This document shows positions 9,117-21,800 of a DNA stretch of 64,000 bases, piece after piece. The stretch comes from Pantoea agglomerans (GTDB lineage: Bacteria > Pseudomonadota > Gammaproteobacteria > Enterobacterales > Enterobacteriaceae), in NCBI RefSeq assembly GCF_021397715.1, contig NZ_CP090207.1, positions 558,001-622,000 of the forward strand, given 5' to 3'. The notes below the pieces were generated by a model. The model had not been told where the DNA came from and did no database searches. It saw only the letters and a list, made by a program, of their open reading frames with translations. The position numbers and the translations under genes were made by a program. The first letter of the stretch is position 1, and each line of letters opens with the position of its first letter.

Positions 9117-9569
9117 TTAATTAGTTTGAGACAGGCGTTTTACTGCCGTTTGTAAAGCCCATGTGTAGCCGTCAGCGCCAAGCCCACAGATGACGCCAGC
9201 AGATACATCAGATAGATAGGAGTGATGGCGGAAGGGCTCGCGTGCATGCACATTTGAGAGATGAACCTCAATAAACGGAATCGATACCGCTAACAGGGCA
9301 TCACGCAGCGCGACGCTGGTATGGGTAAACGCGGCAGGATTGATAATGATGTAATCCACATTGCCTTTGGCCTCATGAATGCGATCAATCAGCTGAAACT
9401 CAGCGTTGGATTGCAAGTGGCTTAATTCCACATTCAGCTGGTCTGCCTGACGTGCAAGATCGTCCACAATCTGCTGCAGTGTGGTGTGACCATACTTCTC
9501 TGGCTCGCGCGTTCCCAACAGATTCAGGTTGGGTCCGTTTAAAAGCAGAATATGTAATTTATGCGCCAT
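9117..9569 (-). CDS. aroQ: Type II 3-dehydroquinate dehydratase
   Basis: Dehydrates 3-dehydroquinate to 3-dehydroshikimate in the shikimate pathway. The product is the small dodecameric type II enzyme (150 residues from ATG 9569), unrelated to the type I AroD of E. coli. Diagnostic parts are [16 protein letters not shown] (12-27) with the catalytic Tyr26 on the flexible lid, [16 protein letters not shown] (about 75-90) and the [15 protein letters not shown] segment with the catalytic histidine. An upstream extension of 22 codons in the same frame is rejected because family members begin at this methionine. It leads the aroQ-accB-accC unit, an arrangement common in Erwiniaceae, Yersiniaceae, Vibrio and Pseudomonas. 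Confidence 0.96.
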   Translation of the reverse strand: MAHKLHILLLNGPNLNLLGTREPEKYGHTTLQQIVDDLARQADQLNVELSHLQSNAEFQLIDRIHEAKGNVDYIIINPAAFTHTSVALRDALLAVSIPFIEVHLSNVHAREPFRHHSYLSDVSAGVICGLGADGYTWALQTAVKRLSQTN

Positions 9570-9679
9570 CTTGCTGCCATCTCCCGCAATCATTGAGGCA
9601 TCGCGTAAAATACCTTGCCAATTTCCTTTTGTCACCTTTCACGATGAAAAAGAAGACCCGCCTTGCAATAAAGCCGGGC

Positions 9680-9685
9680 ATTATA
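9680..9685 (-). promoter_or_regulatory. Candidate -10 element of the aroQ-accBC promoter
   Basis: On the minus strand TATAAT stands about 111 bp upstream of the aroQ start in an otherwise gene-free 232-bp gap, followed by a G+C-rich initiation region (GCCCGGC). A TTGCTG hexamer lies 19 bp upstream, a longer spacing than ideal. The assignment is by eye. Confidence 0.4.
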
Positions 9686-9801
9686 TCCGTTTCGTGTCAT
9701 TTCGCAGCAAAATACTGGTCTTATCTGCGAAGATGATCGGATGTGACCCGAAGGCCACATCTTTTAGCAGATAGTCAGGGAGGAAAACAACCACAGAAGG
9801 A

Positions 9802-10407
9802 CTAGCGGGGCCACCATTTGAGAAACTTTTTGTAACGCCACGCTAACAACAGCGCAGCGAGCAGTGCATAGATAAGTGGCTGCGGCGACAGGATTTTGAC
9901 TGACCAGATGTAGTGGATCGGGGCGAGAATTGCGACCAGATAGATGGCGTTATGCAATGTCTGCCAGCGTTTGCCGAGCTTACGTTGCGCCCGCTGGAAA
10001 GAGGTCAGCGCCAGGGCCAGTAATATCACCCAACTGATGATACCCAGTGTCAAATAGGGACGAGAAATTAACTCGCTGCCCAGCAGACGCAGATTATCAG
10101 CGCCTAATTCCAGCAGGTAGTAGCTCAGCAGATGGAGGCAGGCCCAGACAAAGGTCCAGATACCCAGCAGGCGACGCGTGCGGATCAACAGCGGCTGCTT
10201 GCCATAGCGCGCCAGCGGAGAGACCAGCAGCGTGCCCAGCAGCAATTTCAGCGCCATCCGCCCGGTAAAGTGCTGAATGTCTTTGGCCGGATCAGCACTT
10301 AATCCGCCCTGCATAGCGGCAAGGATCAGATAAACCAGCGGCAGCAGAGCCGCCAGATGCAGAATCACCTTGAGCCAGGTGATCTGTTTTAGCGACAGGC
10401 GTACCAC
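9802..10407 (-). CDS. msrQ: Heme b membrane subunit of the MsrPQ methionine sulfoxide reductase system
   Basis: Inner-membrane cytochrome b that passes quinol or flavin electrons to periplasmic MsrP. The 201-residue protein has about six hydrophobic helices and the family features [20 protein letters not shown] (about 36-55), [19 protein letters not shown] (63-81) and histidines near 97 and 164 that fit heme ligation. It starts with GTG directly after the msrP stop codon (TGA-GTG), so the pair is tightly coupled. The sequence ends slightly shorter than the E. coli protein (211 residues). Confidence 0.95.
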   Translation of the reverse strand: MVRLSLKQITWLKVILHLAALLPLVYLILAAMQGGLSADPAKDIQHFTGRMALKLLLGTLLVSPLARYGKQPLLIRTRRLLGIWTFVWACLHLLSYYLLELGADNLRLLGSELISRPYLTLGIISWVILLALALTSFQRAQRKLGKRWQTLHNAIYLVAILAPIHYIWSVKILSPQPLIYALLAALLLAWRYKKFLKWWPR

Positions 10408-11412
10408 TCAGTAATTCTCCCGCAGGTCGAGGCCGCGATAGAGCGAAGCCACCTGCTCGGCATAGCCGTTAAACAGCAGAGTGGGCTGGCGCTCCACTTT
10501 CAGGCTGCCGCCGGGACCAATAAAGCGCTCGGTGGCCTGCGACCAGCGCGGGTGGTTAACGTGCGGATTAACGTTGGCATAGAAACCATATTCATCCGCC
10601 GCGATCTGGTTCCAGGTGGTCGGTGGCTGATTGGCGGTCAGGGTGATTTTGACGATCGACTTAATGCCCTTAAAGCCATATTTCCATGGCACCGTCAGGC
10701 GAATCGGCGCGCCATTTTGTGGCGGAAGCGCCTTGCCGTAGACGCCGGTGCTCAGCAGTGTCAGCGGGTGCATCGCTTCATCCAGCCGTAATCCCTCAAC
10801 ATAAGGATAATTAAGCCCGCCACCAATAAAGCGATCTTTCTGACCCGGCATCTGCTCGGGATCGTACAGCGTCTGGAAAGCAACAAAACGTGCTTTGCTG
10901 GTGGGTTCGGCCAGAGAGAGAAGCTTGCCCAGCTCAAAGCCGACCCATGGCACCACCATCGACCAGGCCTCGACACAACGCATACGGTAAATACGCTGCT
11001 CCATGGCAAAACGTTTGAAGATGTCATCCATATCCAGAGTGATCGGCCTGGCTACCTCACCATCAATAGTGAGTTTCCAGGGATCGGTTTTCAGCGTGCC
11101 GGCATTGGCGGCGGGATCGGCTTTATCCAGACCAAACTCATAGAAGTTGTTATAGCCAGAAACCTTTTCCGCTGGCGTCAGTGTCAGGTCGGCCTGGTAC
11201 TGCGGCGGCTTGCTAAAGTCCAGCGCACGGCCGGCGGGTGCAGCGGGACGATCGTTGCCTTTAAACCAGCTGAGAATATCGGCCTTTGCCACGCCCGGCA
11301 TACCCATCGCGGCCGCGCTCAGTCCCAGCGTCTTCAGCACCTGGCGGCGCTTCATATTAAAAATCGTTTCCGGCGTTACGTCGGCTTCCGTCAGAACATT
11401 GTTGCGCTTCAT
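10408..11412 (-). CDS. msrP: Periplasmic molybdopterin methionine sulfoxide reductase, catalytic subunit
   Basis: Repairs oxidised methionines in periplasmic proteins using a molybdopterin cofactor. From ATG 11412 the protein has 334 residues. A twin-arginine signal is visible (MKRRQVLK with Arg22-Arg23, followed by a hydrophobic stretch ending in AKADIL), so export is by Tat with cofactor bound. Cys146 in [10 protein letters not shown] is the expected molybdenum ligand. An in-frame extension of 38 codons upstream is rejected because the family starts with [17 protein letters not shown] sequences. In E. coli msrPQ lies elsewhere under control of the HprSR two-component system; here no such regulator adjoins, and the genes sit between aroQ and csrD. 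Confidence 0.97.
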   Translation of the reverse strand: MKRNNVLTEADVTPETIFNMKRRQVLKTLGLSAAAMGMPGVAKADILSWFKGNDRPAAPAGRALDFSKPPQYQADLTLTPAEKVSGYNNFYEFGLDKADPAANAGTLKTDPWKLTIDGEVARPITLDMDDIFKRFAMEQRIYRMRCVEAWSMVVPWVGFELGKLLSLAEPTSKARFVAFQTLYDPEQMPGQKDRFIGGGLNYPYVEGLRLDEAMHPLTLLSTGVYGKALPPQNGAPIRLTVPWKYGFKGIKSIVKITLTANQPPTTWNQIAADEYGFYANVNPHVNHPRWSQATERFIGPGGSLKVERQPTLLFNGYAEQVASLYRGLDLRENY

Positions 11413-11697
11413 GGTGCACTCTCCAGCCGTGGTCTTATTGACCAGCATGATGACTATTACCGATCGCAGCCAGTTTCGCCGATAAAATGTGAAATTTCCT
11501 GGCTGACTGGTGCGATGAGAATGCACCGAAAAGCGCCGGGATCAACATCAGCGCCGCTTTCCCGACGATATACTTCCGCTTCAGTCGTCACGGCGCTGTC
11601 GCTAAACGCAAATTATGCTATTTTGCTCGCGTTTTCGTCAGGCTGACGGTACAAGGTTGGGTGATCCGGTTATCACCGCAGTAACACAGGCACAGGG

Positions 11698-13647
11698 ATG
11701 CGATTAACCACAAAACTTTCTGCGTTTATTACCTTTCTTAGCATACTGGCCATCATATTGATGCTGGTTGGCTGTGCTTTTAGCGTTTTCTGGTTCAGCC
11801 ATCAGCGTGGCGAACAGCGCGCGCAGGTACTGGCAACCGAAGTGGACAAGGCGCTGTTTACCCAGACTCCTGCTCAGTTAGATAGCTGGATTACGCGATT
11901 AATGCCGATCATTAATGCCGAGCAGGTTTCACTCTACAGCGGTGACCACACCTTTTTTACGTTATCCCGTCACGAAAATCTGATGCTGGATAACCAGCCT
12001 AATCGTTTTATCCAGTTCGACGTGCCGTTGATCCATCAGCCTGGTATGCATCTGCGGGTGGTGACTCTCGATCCGGCCAGGACCTGGCTGCGTTCCATTA
12101 TCGGAGCGTACGCGCTGGGCACGCTGTCAACGGTGATGCTGGTGATGAGTCTGCTGCTGTTTATTCTGCATCGCTGGCTCCGCCGTCAGTGGCGCGGCAT
12201 GGAGCACCTTGAAGTCCGCGCCGGGGCGATCATCGACGGTGAACGCGGCGTGATGCCGAAACGTAATCTGGATGAGTGGCCGCCGAAAGCAAGCCGTGCG
12301 CTGGATGTGCTGCTCTCCGATCTGCAGGAAGCGGGTGAACAGCGTCTGCGCATCGATACGCTGATCCGTACCTTTGCGGCGCAGGATGGTCGTACCGGCC
12401 TGAATAATCGACTGTTCTTTGATAACCAGCTCGCCACGTTGCTGGAAGATCAGGAGGATGTCGGTACCCACGGCGTTGTGATGATGATTCGCCTGCCGGA
12501 TCTGGATATGCATAGCGAAACGCTGGAGCCAGGCCTGGTCGACGAGTACCTGTTTAATTTCGTCAACATGCTCTCGACCTTTGTGCTGCGCTATCCTGGC
12601 GCATTGCTGGCCCGCTACTTTCGCAGTGATTTTGCCGTGTTGCTACCGCACCGCAGCCTGAAAGAGGCCAACAGCATTGCCGATCAGCTGATTAACGCCG
12701 TCGATTCTCTGCCGCCGATGCGGATGGTGAACCGCGATGATCTGATTCATATCGGTATCAGCGCCTGGCACAGCGGACAGACCGTGCCACAGGTGATGGA
12801 AAACGCCGAAATGGCGACCCGACGGGCGGCGCTGTTAGGCGGCAATAACTGGACTAACGGTGCCGGTAATCCGCTGGATGCCGGGCGCGGAAGCGTGCGC
12901 TGGCGAACGCTGCTGGAAAATACCCTGAGCCGCGGCGGCCCGCGTCTGTATCAGAAACCGGCGGTGAGTATCGAGGGTAAGGTGCAGCATCGCGTCATGC
13001 TGACCCGTATTTTTGACGGCGATAAAGAGGTGCTGGCGGCCGAATATATGCCGCTGGTGCAACAGCTCGGCATGGCCGACAGCTGGGATCGCCAGCTGGT
13101 GACGCGCATCGCGGCCTTATCGGAGCTCTGGCCGGAAGAGACGCTGGTATTGCCGGTCACGATCGACTCGCTGTTACACCGTTCTTTTGTGCTCTGGCTG
13201 CAGAATATGTTGCTGCAATGCCCGAAAGGACAAAGAAAGCGATTTTTATTTGAACTTGCCGAGGCAGATGTCTGTCAACACATCAATCGTTTAACGCCAG
13301 TATTTCGCGCACTTAAGGCATTTGGTTGTCGTATCGCGGTCAATCAGGCGGGTTTAACGGTGGTCAGTAGCGCCTATATCCGACAACTTCCGGTGGAACT
13401 GATCAAGCTTGATGCCGGTCTGGTGCGCAACATTGAGCGCCGTACCGAAAATCAGCTCTTTGTGCAGAGCCTGCTGGAAGTCTGTAAATCAACCCATACC
13501 CAGGTGTTTGCTGCCGGGGTGCGGACGAAAGCCGAGTGGCAGACGCTGGTGGCATTGGGTGTTGCAGGCGGTCAGGGCGACTTCTTTGCGCCTTCGCTTC
13601 CGGTAAACAGTAACGTGAAGAAGTATTCCCAACGTTACCGTATTTAG
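11698..13647 (+). CDS. csrD: RNase E specificity factor CsrD (degenerate GGDEF/EAL protein)
   Basis: CsrD targets the regulatory RNAs CsrB and CsrC for RNase E decay and so raises free CsrA. The 649-residue membrane protein has two N-terminal helices (about 9-33 and 134-157) flanking a periplasmic loop, a HAMP-like linker, then GGDEF and EAL domains. Both active sites are broken as is normal in this family: the GGDEF position reads YFRSDF (about 307-312) and the EAL position ELAEAD (about 518-523), so cyclic-di-GMP turnover is not expected. It lies directly upstream of mreB in the same direction, as in E. coli. Confidence 0.96.
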   Translation: MRLTTKLSAFITFLSILAIILMLVGCAFSVFWFSHQRGEQRAQVLATEVDKALFTQTPAQLDSWITRLMPIINAEQVSLYSGDHTFFTLSRHENLMLDNQPNRFIQFDVPLIHQPGMHLRVVTLDPARTWLRSIIGAYALGTLSTVMLVMSLLLFILHRWLRRQWRGMEHLEVRAGAIIDGERGVMPKRNLDEWPPKASRALDVLLSDLQEAGEQRLRIDTLIRTFAAQDGRTGLNNRLFFDNQLATLLEDQEDVGTHGVVMMIRLPDLDMHSETLEPGLVDEYLFNFVNMLSTFVLRYPGALLARYFRSDFAVLLPHRSLKEANSIADQLINAVDSLPPMRMVNRDDLIHIGISAWHSGQTVPQVMENAEMATRRAALLGGNNWTNGAGNPLDAGRGSVRWRTLLENTLSRGGPRLYQKPAVSIEGKVQHRVMLTRIFDGDKEVLAAEYMPLVQQLGMADSWDRQLVTRIAALSELWPEETLVLPVTIDSLLHRSFVLWLQNMLLQCPKGQRKRFLFELAEADVCQHINRLTPVFRALKAFGCRIAVNQAGLTVVSSAYIRQLPVELIKLDAGLVRNIERRTENQLFVQSLLEVCKSTHTQVFAAGVRTKAEWQTLVALGVAGGQGDFFAPSLPVNSNVKKYSQRYRI

Positions 13648-15001
<1,354 letters not shown>

Positions 15002-15053
15002 TTGCCTCAACCGGCTGAGAACGTCATGACGATGCGCAGGGAGTCGCGTGTCA

Positions 15054-15074
15054 ACCGGCGCGCTATGCGCCGGT
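15054..15074 (+). other. Hairpin in the mreB-mreC spacer
   Basis: ACCGGCGC and GCGCCGGT form an 8-bp perfect GC stem around the loop GCTAT, 53 bp after the mreB stop. No T-run follows, so it is better read as an mRNA 3'-end-stabilising or processing structure (or a Rho-dependent attenuation site) than as an intrinsic terminator. Confidence 0.5.
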
Positions 15075-15149
15075 GCAATGCGTCCAGCTCAGGGGAGCAC
15101 GGTGTTATGCCGGGCTTCCTTACCTGTCGTCGAGGATCATGCAGATTAT

Positions 15150-16172
15150 ATGAAGCCGATTTTTAGCAGGGGACCATCCCTGCAGTTGCGTCTTTTCCTG
15201 GCTGTCATTGTGGCGATAGCCATTATCATTGCTGACAGCCGTGTGGGTTCGTTTACCCAAATACGCAACTATCTGGATACGTCGGTCAGTCCGTTTTACT
15301 TCCTGGCCAATGGGCCGCGCCAGATTCTGGATGGCGTGTCGGAGTCGCTGGCGTCACGTCAGCAACTTGAGCAGGAAAACAAAGCCTTACGTCGCGAGCT
15401 CTTCCTGAAAAACAGTAACCTGCTGATGCTGGGGCAATACAAGCAGGAAAACGCACGCCTGCGTGAACTGCTGGGTTCACCGCTGCGTCAGGACGAGCAA
15501 AAGATGGTCACCCAGGTTATCTCGACCGGCACTGACCCCTATACCGACCAGGTCGTGATCGACAAAGGCAGCGTTAACGGTGTCTATGAAGGTCAGCCGG
15601 TCATTAGTGATAAAGGGGTGGTCGGGCAGGTGATTGCGGTGAGTCAGCTGACCAGCCGCGTGCTGCTGATTTGCGATGCCTCTCATGCGCTGCCGATTCA
15701 GGTCTTGCGTAATGACATCCGCGTCATTGCCGCCGGTAACGGCTGTACCGAAGATCTGCAACTTGAGCATCTGCCGGGCAATACCGATATTCGGGTTGGC
15801 GACGTACTGGTTACCTCAGGTATTGGCGGACGCTTCCCGGAAGGCTATCCGGTGGGTGTGGTTTCCTCGGTTAAAGTGGATACCCAACGCGCTTACACCG
15901 TGATTCAGGCCCATCCGACCGCTGGCCTGCAGCGCCTGCGCTATCTGCTGCTGCTGTGGGGTGCCGATCGTAACGGTGATATGCCGCTGCCGCAGGATGA
16001 AGTGCATCGCGTAGCCAACGAACGGCTGATGCAGATGATGCCGCAGGTTCTGCCGCCTGCGGGTGAAATGGGGCCGCCTGCGCCCGCAGCGCAGATGGGA
16101 CCGCCGGCACCGGCGACCGGCAGCAGTGCCGGACAGAACAGTTCTTCGCGTTCGCGCGGAGGTCAGCCTTGA
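15150..16172 (+). CDS. mreC: Rod shape-determining protein MreC
   Basis: Bitopic inner-membrane protein linking MreB/MreD to PBP2 and RodA in the elongation machinery. The start is ATG 15150 (340 residues, [14 protein letters not shown] as in E. coli); the 34-codon upstream extension is not conserved. One membrane helix (about 15-33) is followed by a coiled coil (about 68-110, rich in Gln/Glu/Leu/Arg) and two beta domains. The extreme C-terminus is a low-complexity Pro/Ala/Gly/Gln tail with a duplicated MGPPAPA unit (about 304-320), which is variable between species. It overlaps mreD by 4 bp. Confidence 0.97.
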   Translation: MKPIFSRGPSLQLRLFLAVIVAIAIIIADSRVGSFTQIRNYLDTSVSPFYFLANGPRQILDGVSESLASRQQLEQENKALRRELFLKNSNLLMLGQYKQENARLRELLGSPLRQDEQKMVTQVISTGTDPYTDQVVIDKGSVNGVYEGQPVISDKGVVGQVIAVSQLTSRVLLICDASHALPIQVLRNDIRVIAAGNGCTEDLQLEHLPGNTDIRVGDVLVTSGIGGRFPEGYPVGVVSSVKVDTQRAYTVIQAHPTAGLQRLRYLLLLWGADRNGDMPLPQDEVHRVANERLMQMMPQVLPPAGEMGPPAPAAQMGPPAPATGSSAGQNSSSRSRGGQP

Positions 16173-16657
16173 GTCGATATCGCAGCCAGGGACGTTGGGT
16201 CATCTGGCTCTCTTTCCTGGTTGCGCTGATTCTGCAGATCATGCCGTGGCCGGATGAGATCTATATGTTCCGGCCCTCCTGGCTGTTGTTGATCCTCATC
16301 TATTGGGTACTTGCGCTGCCGCATCGGGTTAACGTCGGCAGCGGCTTCCTGATGGGCGCGATTATGGATCTGATCGCCGGCTCCACTCTCGGAGTACGGG
16401 CACTGGCGCTCAGCATCATCGCCTACCTGATCGCCTTTAAGTTCCAGTTATTCCGCAACTTAGCGTTGTGGCAGCAAGCGTTAATGGTTATGGTGCTGTC
16501 ACTGGCTATGGATGTGATTGTCTTCTGGGCTGAATTCCTGGTGATCAACGTTTCATTCCGACCTGAAATTTTCTGGAGCAGTGTCGTCGACGGTATTCTC
16601 TGGCCATGGCTATTCTTACTCATGAGAAAGATTCGTCGTCAGTTCGCTGTTCAATAA
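16169..16657 (+). CDS. mreD: Rod shape-determining protein MreD
   Basis: Polytopic inner-membrane protein of the Rod complex; it balances MreC in activation of PBP2. The 162-residue protein has five to six hydrophobic helices and the conserved segment [29 protein letters not shown] in its middle part (about residues 50-78). The first codon is TTG or the overlapping start in the ATGA-like junction with mreC (4-bp overlap), so translation is coupled to mreC. Length is identical to E. coli MreD. Confidence 0.97.
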   Translation: MSRYRSQGRWVIWLSFLVALILQIMPWPDEIYMFRPSWLLLILIYWVLALPHRVNVGSGFLMGAIMDLIAGSTLGVRALALSIIAYLIAFKFQLFRNLALWQQALMVMVLSLAMDVIVFWAEFLVINVSFRPEIFWSSVVDGILWPWLFLLMRKIRRQFAVQ

Positions 16658-16665
16658 GGAAATTT

Positions 16666-17259
16666 ATGGTAACCCTCTATCTGGCTTCCGGTTCACCGCG
16701 TCGGCGTGAGCTGTTAACTCAACTTGGCCTGGCCTTTGAGCGCATCGTGACTGACGTTGAAGAACAGCGTCAGCCGAATGAGGCGGCGGAAAACTATGTC
16801 CGCCGTCTCGCCAACGACAAAGCGCAGGCGGGTGTCAGGCTGGCCGCGCAGGATCTGCCGGTACTCGGCGCAGATACCATCGTGGTGCTGAATGGCGAGG
16901 TGCTGGAAAAGCCGCACGATGCTGCCCATGCCGCCGCGATGCTGCATAAGCTCTCCGGACAGACGCATCAGGTGATGACGGCGGTGGCGCTGGCCGATGC
17001 TCAGCAGTCCCTTGATTGTGTCGTCATCACGGATGTGACCTTCCGCACCTTAACCACTTCTGACATCACCGACTATATTGCAACCGGTGAGCCGATGGAT
17101 AAAGCCGGCGCATACGGCATTCAGGGCAGGGGTGGAAACTTCGTCCGCAAAATTAATGGAAGCTATCACGCGGTGGTTGGACTGCCTCTGGTTGAGACTG
17201 CAGAGTTGCTCAGCCACTTTCAGTCACTGCGTGCCGTAAGGGGTCAACATGACGGCTGA
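16666..17259 (+). CDS. maf: Maf-family dTTP/UTP pyrophosphatase (YhdE)
   Basis: House-cleaning nucleotide pyrophosphatase acting on dTTP, UTP and modified pyrimidine nucleotides. The start is ATG 16666, 8 bp after mreD, giving 197 residues with the Maf signature [11 protein letters not shown] (7-17) near the N-terminus. Further family residues are [16 protein letters not shown] (about 66-81) and the YGIQGRGG motif (about 147-154). A longer frame starting inside mreD is rejected. The last 11 bp overlap rng, so mreBCD, maf and rng appear to form one run. The YhdE subgroup assignment follows from the locus. Confidence 0.96.
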   Translation: MVTLYLASGSPRRRELLTQLGLAFERIVTDVEEQRQPNEAAENYVRRLANDKAQAGVRLAAQDLPVLGADTIVVLNGEVLEKPHDAAHAAAMLHKLSGQTHQVMTAVALADAQQSLDCVVITDVTFRTLTTSDITDYIATGEPMDKAGAYGIQGRGGNFVRKINGSYHAVVGLPLVETAELLSHFQSLRAVRGQHDG

Positions 17260-18718
17260 ATTACTGGTTAACGTCACGCCTTCTGAAACGCGTGTTGCCT
17301 ATATTGATGGCGGCATACTGCAGGAAATTCATATTGAGCGCGAAGCGCGGCGCGGCATCGTCGGCAATATCTACAAAGGCCGGGTCAGCCGTGTCCTGCC
17401 GGGGATGCAGGCGGCGTTTGTCGATATCGGTCTGGATAAGGCCGCTTTTCTGCACGCTTCCGACATCATGCCGCATACCGAATGCGTGGCGGGCGATGAG
17501 AAAAAGAACTTCATCGTGCGGGATATTGCCGAGCTGGTTCGTCAGGGACAGGATCTGGTGGTGCAGGTGGTGAAAGATCCGCTGGGCACCAAAGGCGCGC
17601 GGCTGACCACCGATATCACGCTGCCGTCGCGTTACCTGGTGTTTATGCCGGGCGCGTCACACGTCGGCGTTTCACAGCGCATCGAGAGTGAAAAAGAGCG
17701 TGAACGTCTCAAAGCGGTGGTAGCCGATTATTGCGACCATCTGGGCGGCTTTATTATCCGCACCGCCGCTGAAGGGATCGGCGAAGAGGAGCTGGCGCAG
17801 GACGCCGCCTTTCTCAAGCGTCTGTGGACCAAAGTCAGCGAGCGCAAAAAGCGTAACCAGACCCGCTGTCTGCTCTACGGCGAGCTGGCTTTAGCCCAGC
17901 GTATTTTGCGTGATTTCGCCGGCGCAGCGCTGGACCGCATCCGTGTCGATTCGCGTCTCACCTGCGATATGCTGGTGGAATTTACCAGTGAATACATTCC
18001 GGAGATGGCCGGTAAGCTGGAGCTCTACAATGGCAAACAGCCGATCTTTGATCTGTTCGACGTTGAAAATGAGATTCAGCGTTCGCTGGATCGCAAAGTT
18101 GAACTAAAGTCAGGCGGATACCTGATCATCGATCAAACCGAAGCGATGACCACCATCGATATTAATACCGGTGCCTTTGTCGGCCATCGCAACCTCGATG
18201 AGACTATTTTCAATACCAACGTTGAAGCCACGCAGGCGATTGCCCGTCAACTGCGACTGCGTAATCTTGGCGGCATCATCATTATTGATTTCATCGACAT
18301 GAGCAACGAAGAGCATCGCCGCCGGGTGCTGCATTCGCTGGAAACGGCGCTGAGTAAAGATCGGGTGAAAACCGGTATCAGTGGTTTCTCGGCGCTGGGC
18401 CTGGTGGAGATGACGCGCAAGCGGACGCGTGAAAGTATTGAGCACGTGCTGTGTGAAGATTGTCCGGTGTGTAAAGGGCGCGGCACGCTGAAGACGGTTG
18501 AAACGGTCTGCTACGAGATCATGCGCGAGATCGTGCGGGTCCACCACGCGTATGACGCTGACCGCTTCCTGGTCTACGTCTCGCCGACGGTAGGTGAAGC
18601 CCTGAAAACTGATGAGTCACATGCGCTGGCAGAAGTAGAAATCTTTGTCGGCAAACAGGTCAAAGTCCATGTCGAAGCGCTCTATACCCAGGAGCAGTTT
18701 GACGTGGTGATGATGTAA
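17249..18718 (+). CDS. rng: Ribonuclease G
   Basis: Endoribonuclease that matures the 5' end of 16S rRNA and degrades selected mRNAs such as adhE. The 489-residue protein has the E. coli length. An S1 domain (about 36-128, with [23 protein letters not shown] split over residues 38-60) precedes the 5' sensor and DNase-I-like catalytic region. The two magnesium-binding aspartates fall at D304 (TTIDINTG) and D347 (IIDFIDM), and the zinc-link cysteines appear in CEDCPVCKG near 405-413. It overlaps maf by 11 bp and lacks the long C-terminal scaffold of RNase E, as expected. Confidence 0.98.
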   Translation: MTAELLVNVTPSETRVAYIDGGILQEIHIEREARRGIVGNIYKGRVSRVLPGMQAAFVDIGLDKAAFLHASDIMPHTECVAGDEKKNFIVRDIAELVRQGQDLVVQVVKDPLGTKGARLTTDITLPSRYLVFMPGASHVGVSQRIESEKERERLKAVVADYCDHLGGFIIRTAAEGIGEEELAQDAAFLKRLWTKVSERKKRNQTRCLLYGELALAQRILRDFAGAALDRIRVDSRLTCDMLVEFTSEYIPEMAGKLELYNGKQPIFDLFDVENEIQRSLDRKVELKSGGYLIIDQTEAMTTIDINTGAFVGHRNLDETIFNTNVEATQAIARQLRLRNLGGIIIIDFIDMSNEEHRRRVLHSLETALSKDRVKTGISGFSALGLVEMTRKRTRESIEHVLCEDCPVCKGRGTLKTVETVCYEIMREIVRVHHAYDADRFLVYVSPTVGEALKTDESHALAEVEIFVGKQVKVHVEALYTQEQFDVVMM

Positions 18719-18875
18719 TATCAGGCACGTCAGCCCGACCGGCTTTTCTCTGATCGTCGGGCTAAAAAATCGCCCTTGTCTGGGATAACATGCGCCTGTC
18801 TGGTGCTTTTGTCTGAAGACGGCCGGGTTTCAGAATTAACTATCCGTCGTTAACGGAAGGCAAGGAGAGGTGTGA

Positions 18876-21800
18876 GTGAGGCAGTTGCCGAGGATCTTGT
18901 TACTGCTGGTCGCCGCGATCATCGTGATTGTCGCGCTGCTGGTCAGCGGGCTGCGTCTGGTAATGCCGCATCTCGACAGCTATCGCAGCAACCTTCTGCA
19001 ATTCGTCTCCGAGCGCAGTGGCGTACCCGTGAGCGCCCGTCAGCTGCAGGGGAAATGGGAGAATTTTGGCCCAGCTCTTCAGATACGCGATCTCAACGTC
19101 GATCTGCAGGAAAACGGCAAACTCACCATCGCCCGCATCAATCTGGCCCTCGACGTCTGGCAATCCCTGCTGCACTGGCGCTGGCAATTCCGCGATCTCA
19201 CTTTCTGGCAGCTGCATCTCGACAGTAACCGCCCATTGCTGGACAGCGATAAAGAGAAGAACAGCTTTCGTCCGGCTCAAATCAATGAACTTTTCCTGCG
19301 CCAGTTTGACCATTTCGACCTGCGCGACAGCACCATTCGCTTCCGTACGCCATCCGGTCAGCATGCCGAGCTGGCGATTCCGCGACTCACCTGGCTGAAT
19401 GAAAAAACGCGCCATCGGGCTGAGGGTGAAGTCAGCCTGTCGAGCTTTACCGGTCAGCATGGCGTGGTTCAGGTGCGGCTTGATCTTAATGACAGCAACG
19501 GTCTGCTGAATGATGGCCGCATCTGGATGCAGGCCGATGACGTGGATATGCGTCCGTGGCTGGGCCGCTGGATGCGTGATAATACCCGGCTGGATAGCGC
19601 CCGCTTTAGCCTGGCGGCCTGGGTCAACCTGCGCGACGGCGACATTTATGCCGGTGATCTGCTGCTGCGGCAGGGCGGTGCCAGCTGGCAGGGGGAAACG
19701 GGCCGGCATACGCTGCAGGTTGATGGCCTGACGGCGCACCTGTCGCGCTTCCAGAACGGCTGGGTGGTGAATATTCCGCAGACGCGTCTCAGCACCGACG
19801 GCAATCCGTGGCCGGCCGGACACTTCTCGCTGCTATGGCGGCCGGAAGATAAGCAGATGCTGGGTGCCAATGGCCAGCCTGAAGTGCGGGTGCGAGCCAC
19901 CCAACTGGCGCTGGATCACATTGCGCCGATCGTGCCGCTATTTGCGCCGCTCTCGCCAGCGCTGTTTGAAAACTGGCGCACGCTGCGGCCTCAGGGCACC
20001 ATCGAAGGCCTGGCGCTGGATATTCCGCTACAGCAGCCGGAGCAGACGCGTCTGCAGGTCAAATGGCGCGACTTTAGCTGGCAACACTGGAAACTGCTGC
20101 CGGGAATCAGCCATTTAAGCGGAGAGGCGCGTGGCAGCCTGAATCATGGTCAGGTCAGCGTCGACATGGGCGCAGCCACCGTGCCGTATGGCGATGTCTT
20201 TCAGGCACCGCTTGAGATCAAACAGGTCACCGGTAACCTGCGCTGGCAGCGTGATCAGCAGGGCCTGACGCTGGCGGGCGAAAATCTTGATCTGCAGGCG
20301 CGCTCGCTCTGGGCGCGTGGCGACTTCAGTTACCAGCAAAACAGCGGCGGTGAGCCGCGGCTGGATATCCTGGCTGGCATCCGGCTAACCGATGCGGGCG
20401 ATGCCTGGCGCTATTTTCCGGTGCCATTGATGGGCAACGGACTGACGCACTACCTGAGCGGCGCGATCAAGGGCGGTAAAGTGGATAACGCCACGTTGCT
20501 GTTTGCCGGTAACCCGGCGCTGTTCCCGTTCAAGCACAACGACGGCATGTTCCAGGTCTGGGTACCGCTGCGCCAGGCAACGTACGCTTTCCAGCCCAAA
20601 TGGCCGGCGCTCAGCAATCTGGATATCGATCTTAACTTCCTCAATGACGGCTTGTGGATGAATGCCGCCACGGCCCGGCTGGGTGAGGTTGATGCACGTA
20701 ACGTCAGCGCCGTTATTCCCGATTACCTGAAAGAGAAGCTGATTATCGATGGCGATATCAGCGGAGACGGCAAACAGATCGCCGACTATTTCCAGCAGAC
20801 GCCGCTGAAATCGTCACTCGGTGCGGCGCTGGAGCAGCTGGAAATCAAAGGCACTACGCGGGGACATCTGAACCTGGATATTCCGCTGGATGGTCAGCAG
20901 GTTCATGCCAGCGGCAACGTGGTAATGAACAACAACTCACTGTTTATCAAGCCGTTGAAAACGACGCTCACCGGTCTCACCGGCCGCTTCCGTTACAACA
21001 ACGGTAATCTGGAAAGTGAAGAGATGCGGGCTGCCTGGTTTGGTCAGCCGCTGGGAGTCAGTTTCAGCACCCGGGAGAATCCGGATGATTTCGGCGTGAA
21101 GGTGAAACTGCTGGGTGACTGGCAGCCGGCCAAAATCAGCGAGATTCCTGCGGCCGCCAGCCGCCAGCTGGGTGGACATCTGCCGTGGCAGGGTGATGTG
21201 AATATTACGCTGCCGCATCGGGGCGGGGCGAAATATGAAGTAGAGCTGAACGGGGATGCCAGGGAAGTGAGCAGTCGCTTACCTTCACCACTGGATAAAA
21301 AGGCCGGTGAGGCGATGCCGATCAATATCAAAGCCAGCGGCGACCTGCAGCATTTCGATCTCAGCGGCAGCGTGGCGACCCGTCATCGGTTCAACAGCCG
21401 CTGGCTGCTGGAGCCGACCTTACGCGTCGATCGCGGCATCTGGCTGAATGACACGGCGAAAACGCCTGCGCTTCCCGATCATGCCGGCATGGTGCTGAAT
21501 CTGCCGCCGCTGGATGGCGAAGCCTGGGTAGCAATGATGGCTGGCGCAAGTGGCGGTACCGGCGGCAGCGCTGAACAGCGTCAGCTGGGCGGCGTCACGC
21601 TGCCGGGCAACCTGATTGTGCGCACTCCGGCGGTCACGCTGGCGGGGCAGCAGTGGCATGCGGTAGACGCGACGCTGGCAGAGACGGCCGATGGCAAGGC
21701 GCAGGTCAGCGTCAATGCCCAGGAGATACGCGGTAAACTGGAGATAACGCCTAAGGCACCGTGGCAGATTGGTCTGGATTACCTCTATTACAATCCGCAG

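Noticed and set aside
12616..12633. Loss of the GGDEF motif in csrD as a sign of a broken gene
   Set aside because: Degenerate GGDEF and EAL motifs are normal in CsrD; the frame is full length.
16606..17259. Longer maf starting inside mreD, or an mreD-maf fusion
   Set aside because: Maf proteins start at the ASGSPRRR region; ATG 16666 has a suitable ribosome-binding site and matches the family length.
18725..18770. AGCCCGAC/GTCGGGCT stem after rng considered as a terminator
   Set aside because: The stem is followed by an A-run, not T, in the direction of transcription, and has a long loop.
18900..19823. 307-residue minus-strand open frame inside yhdP
   Set aside because: Antisense of yhdP, created by GC-rich codon bias; no start signal.
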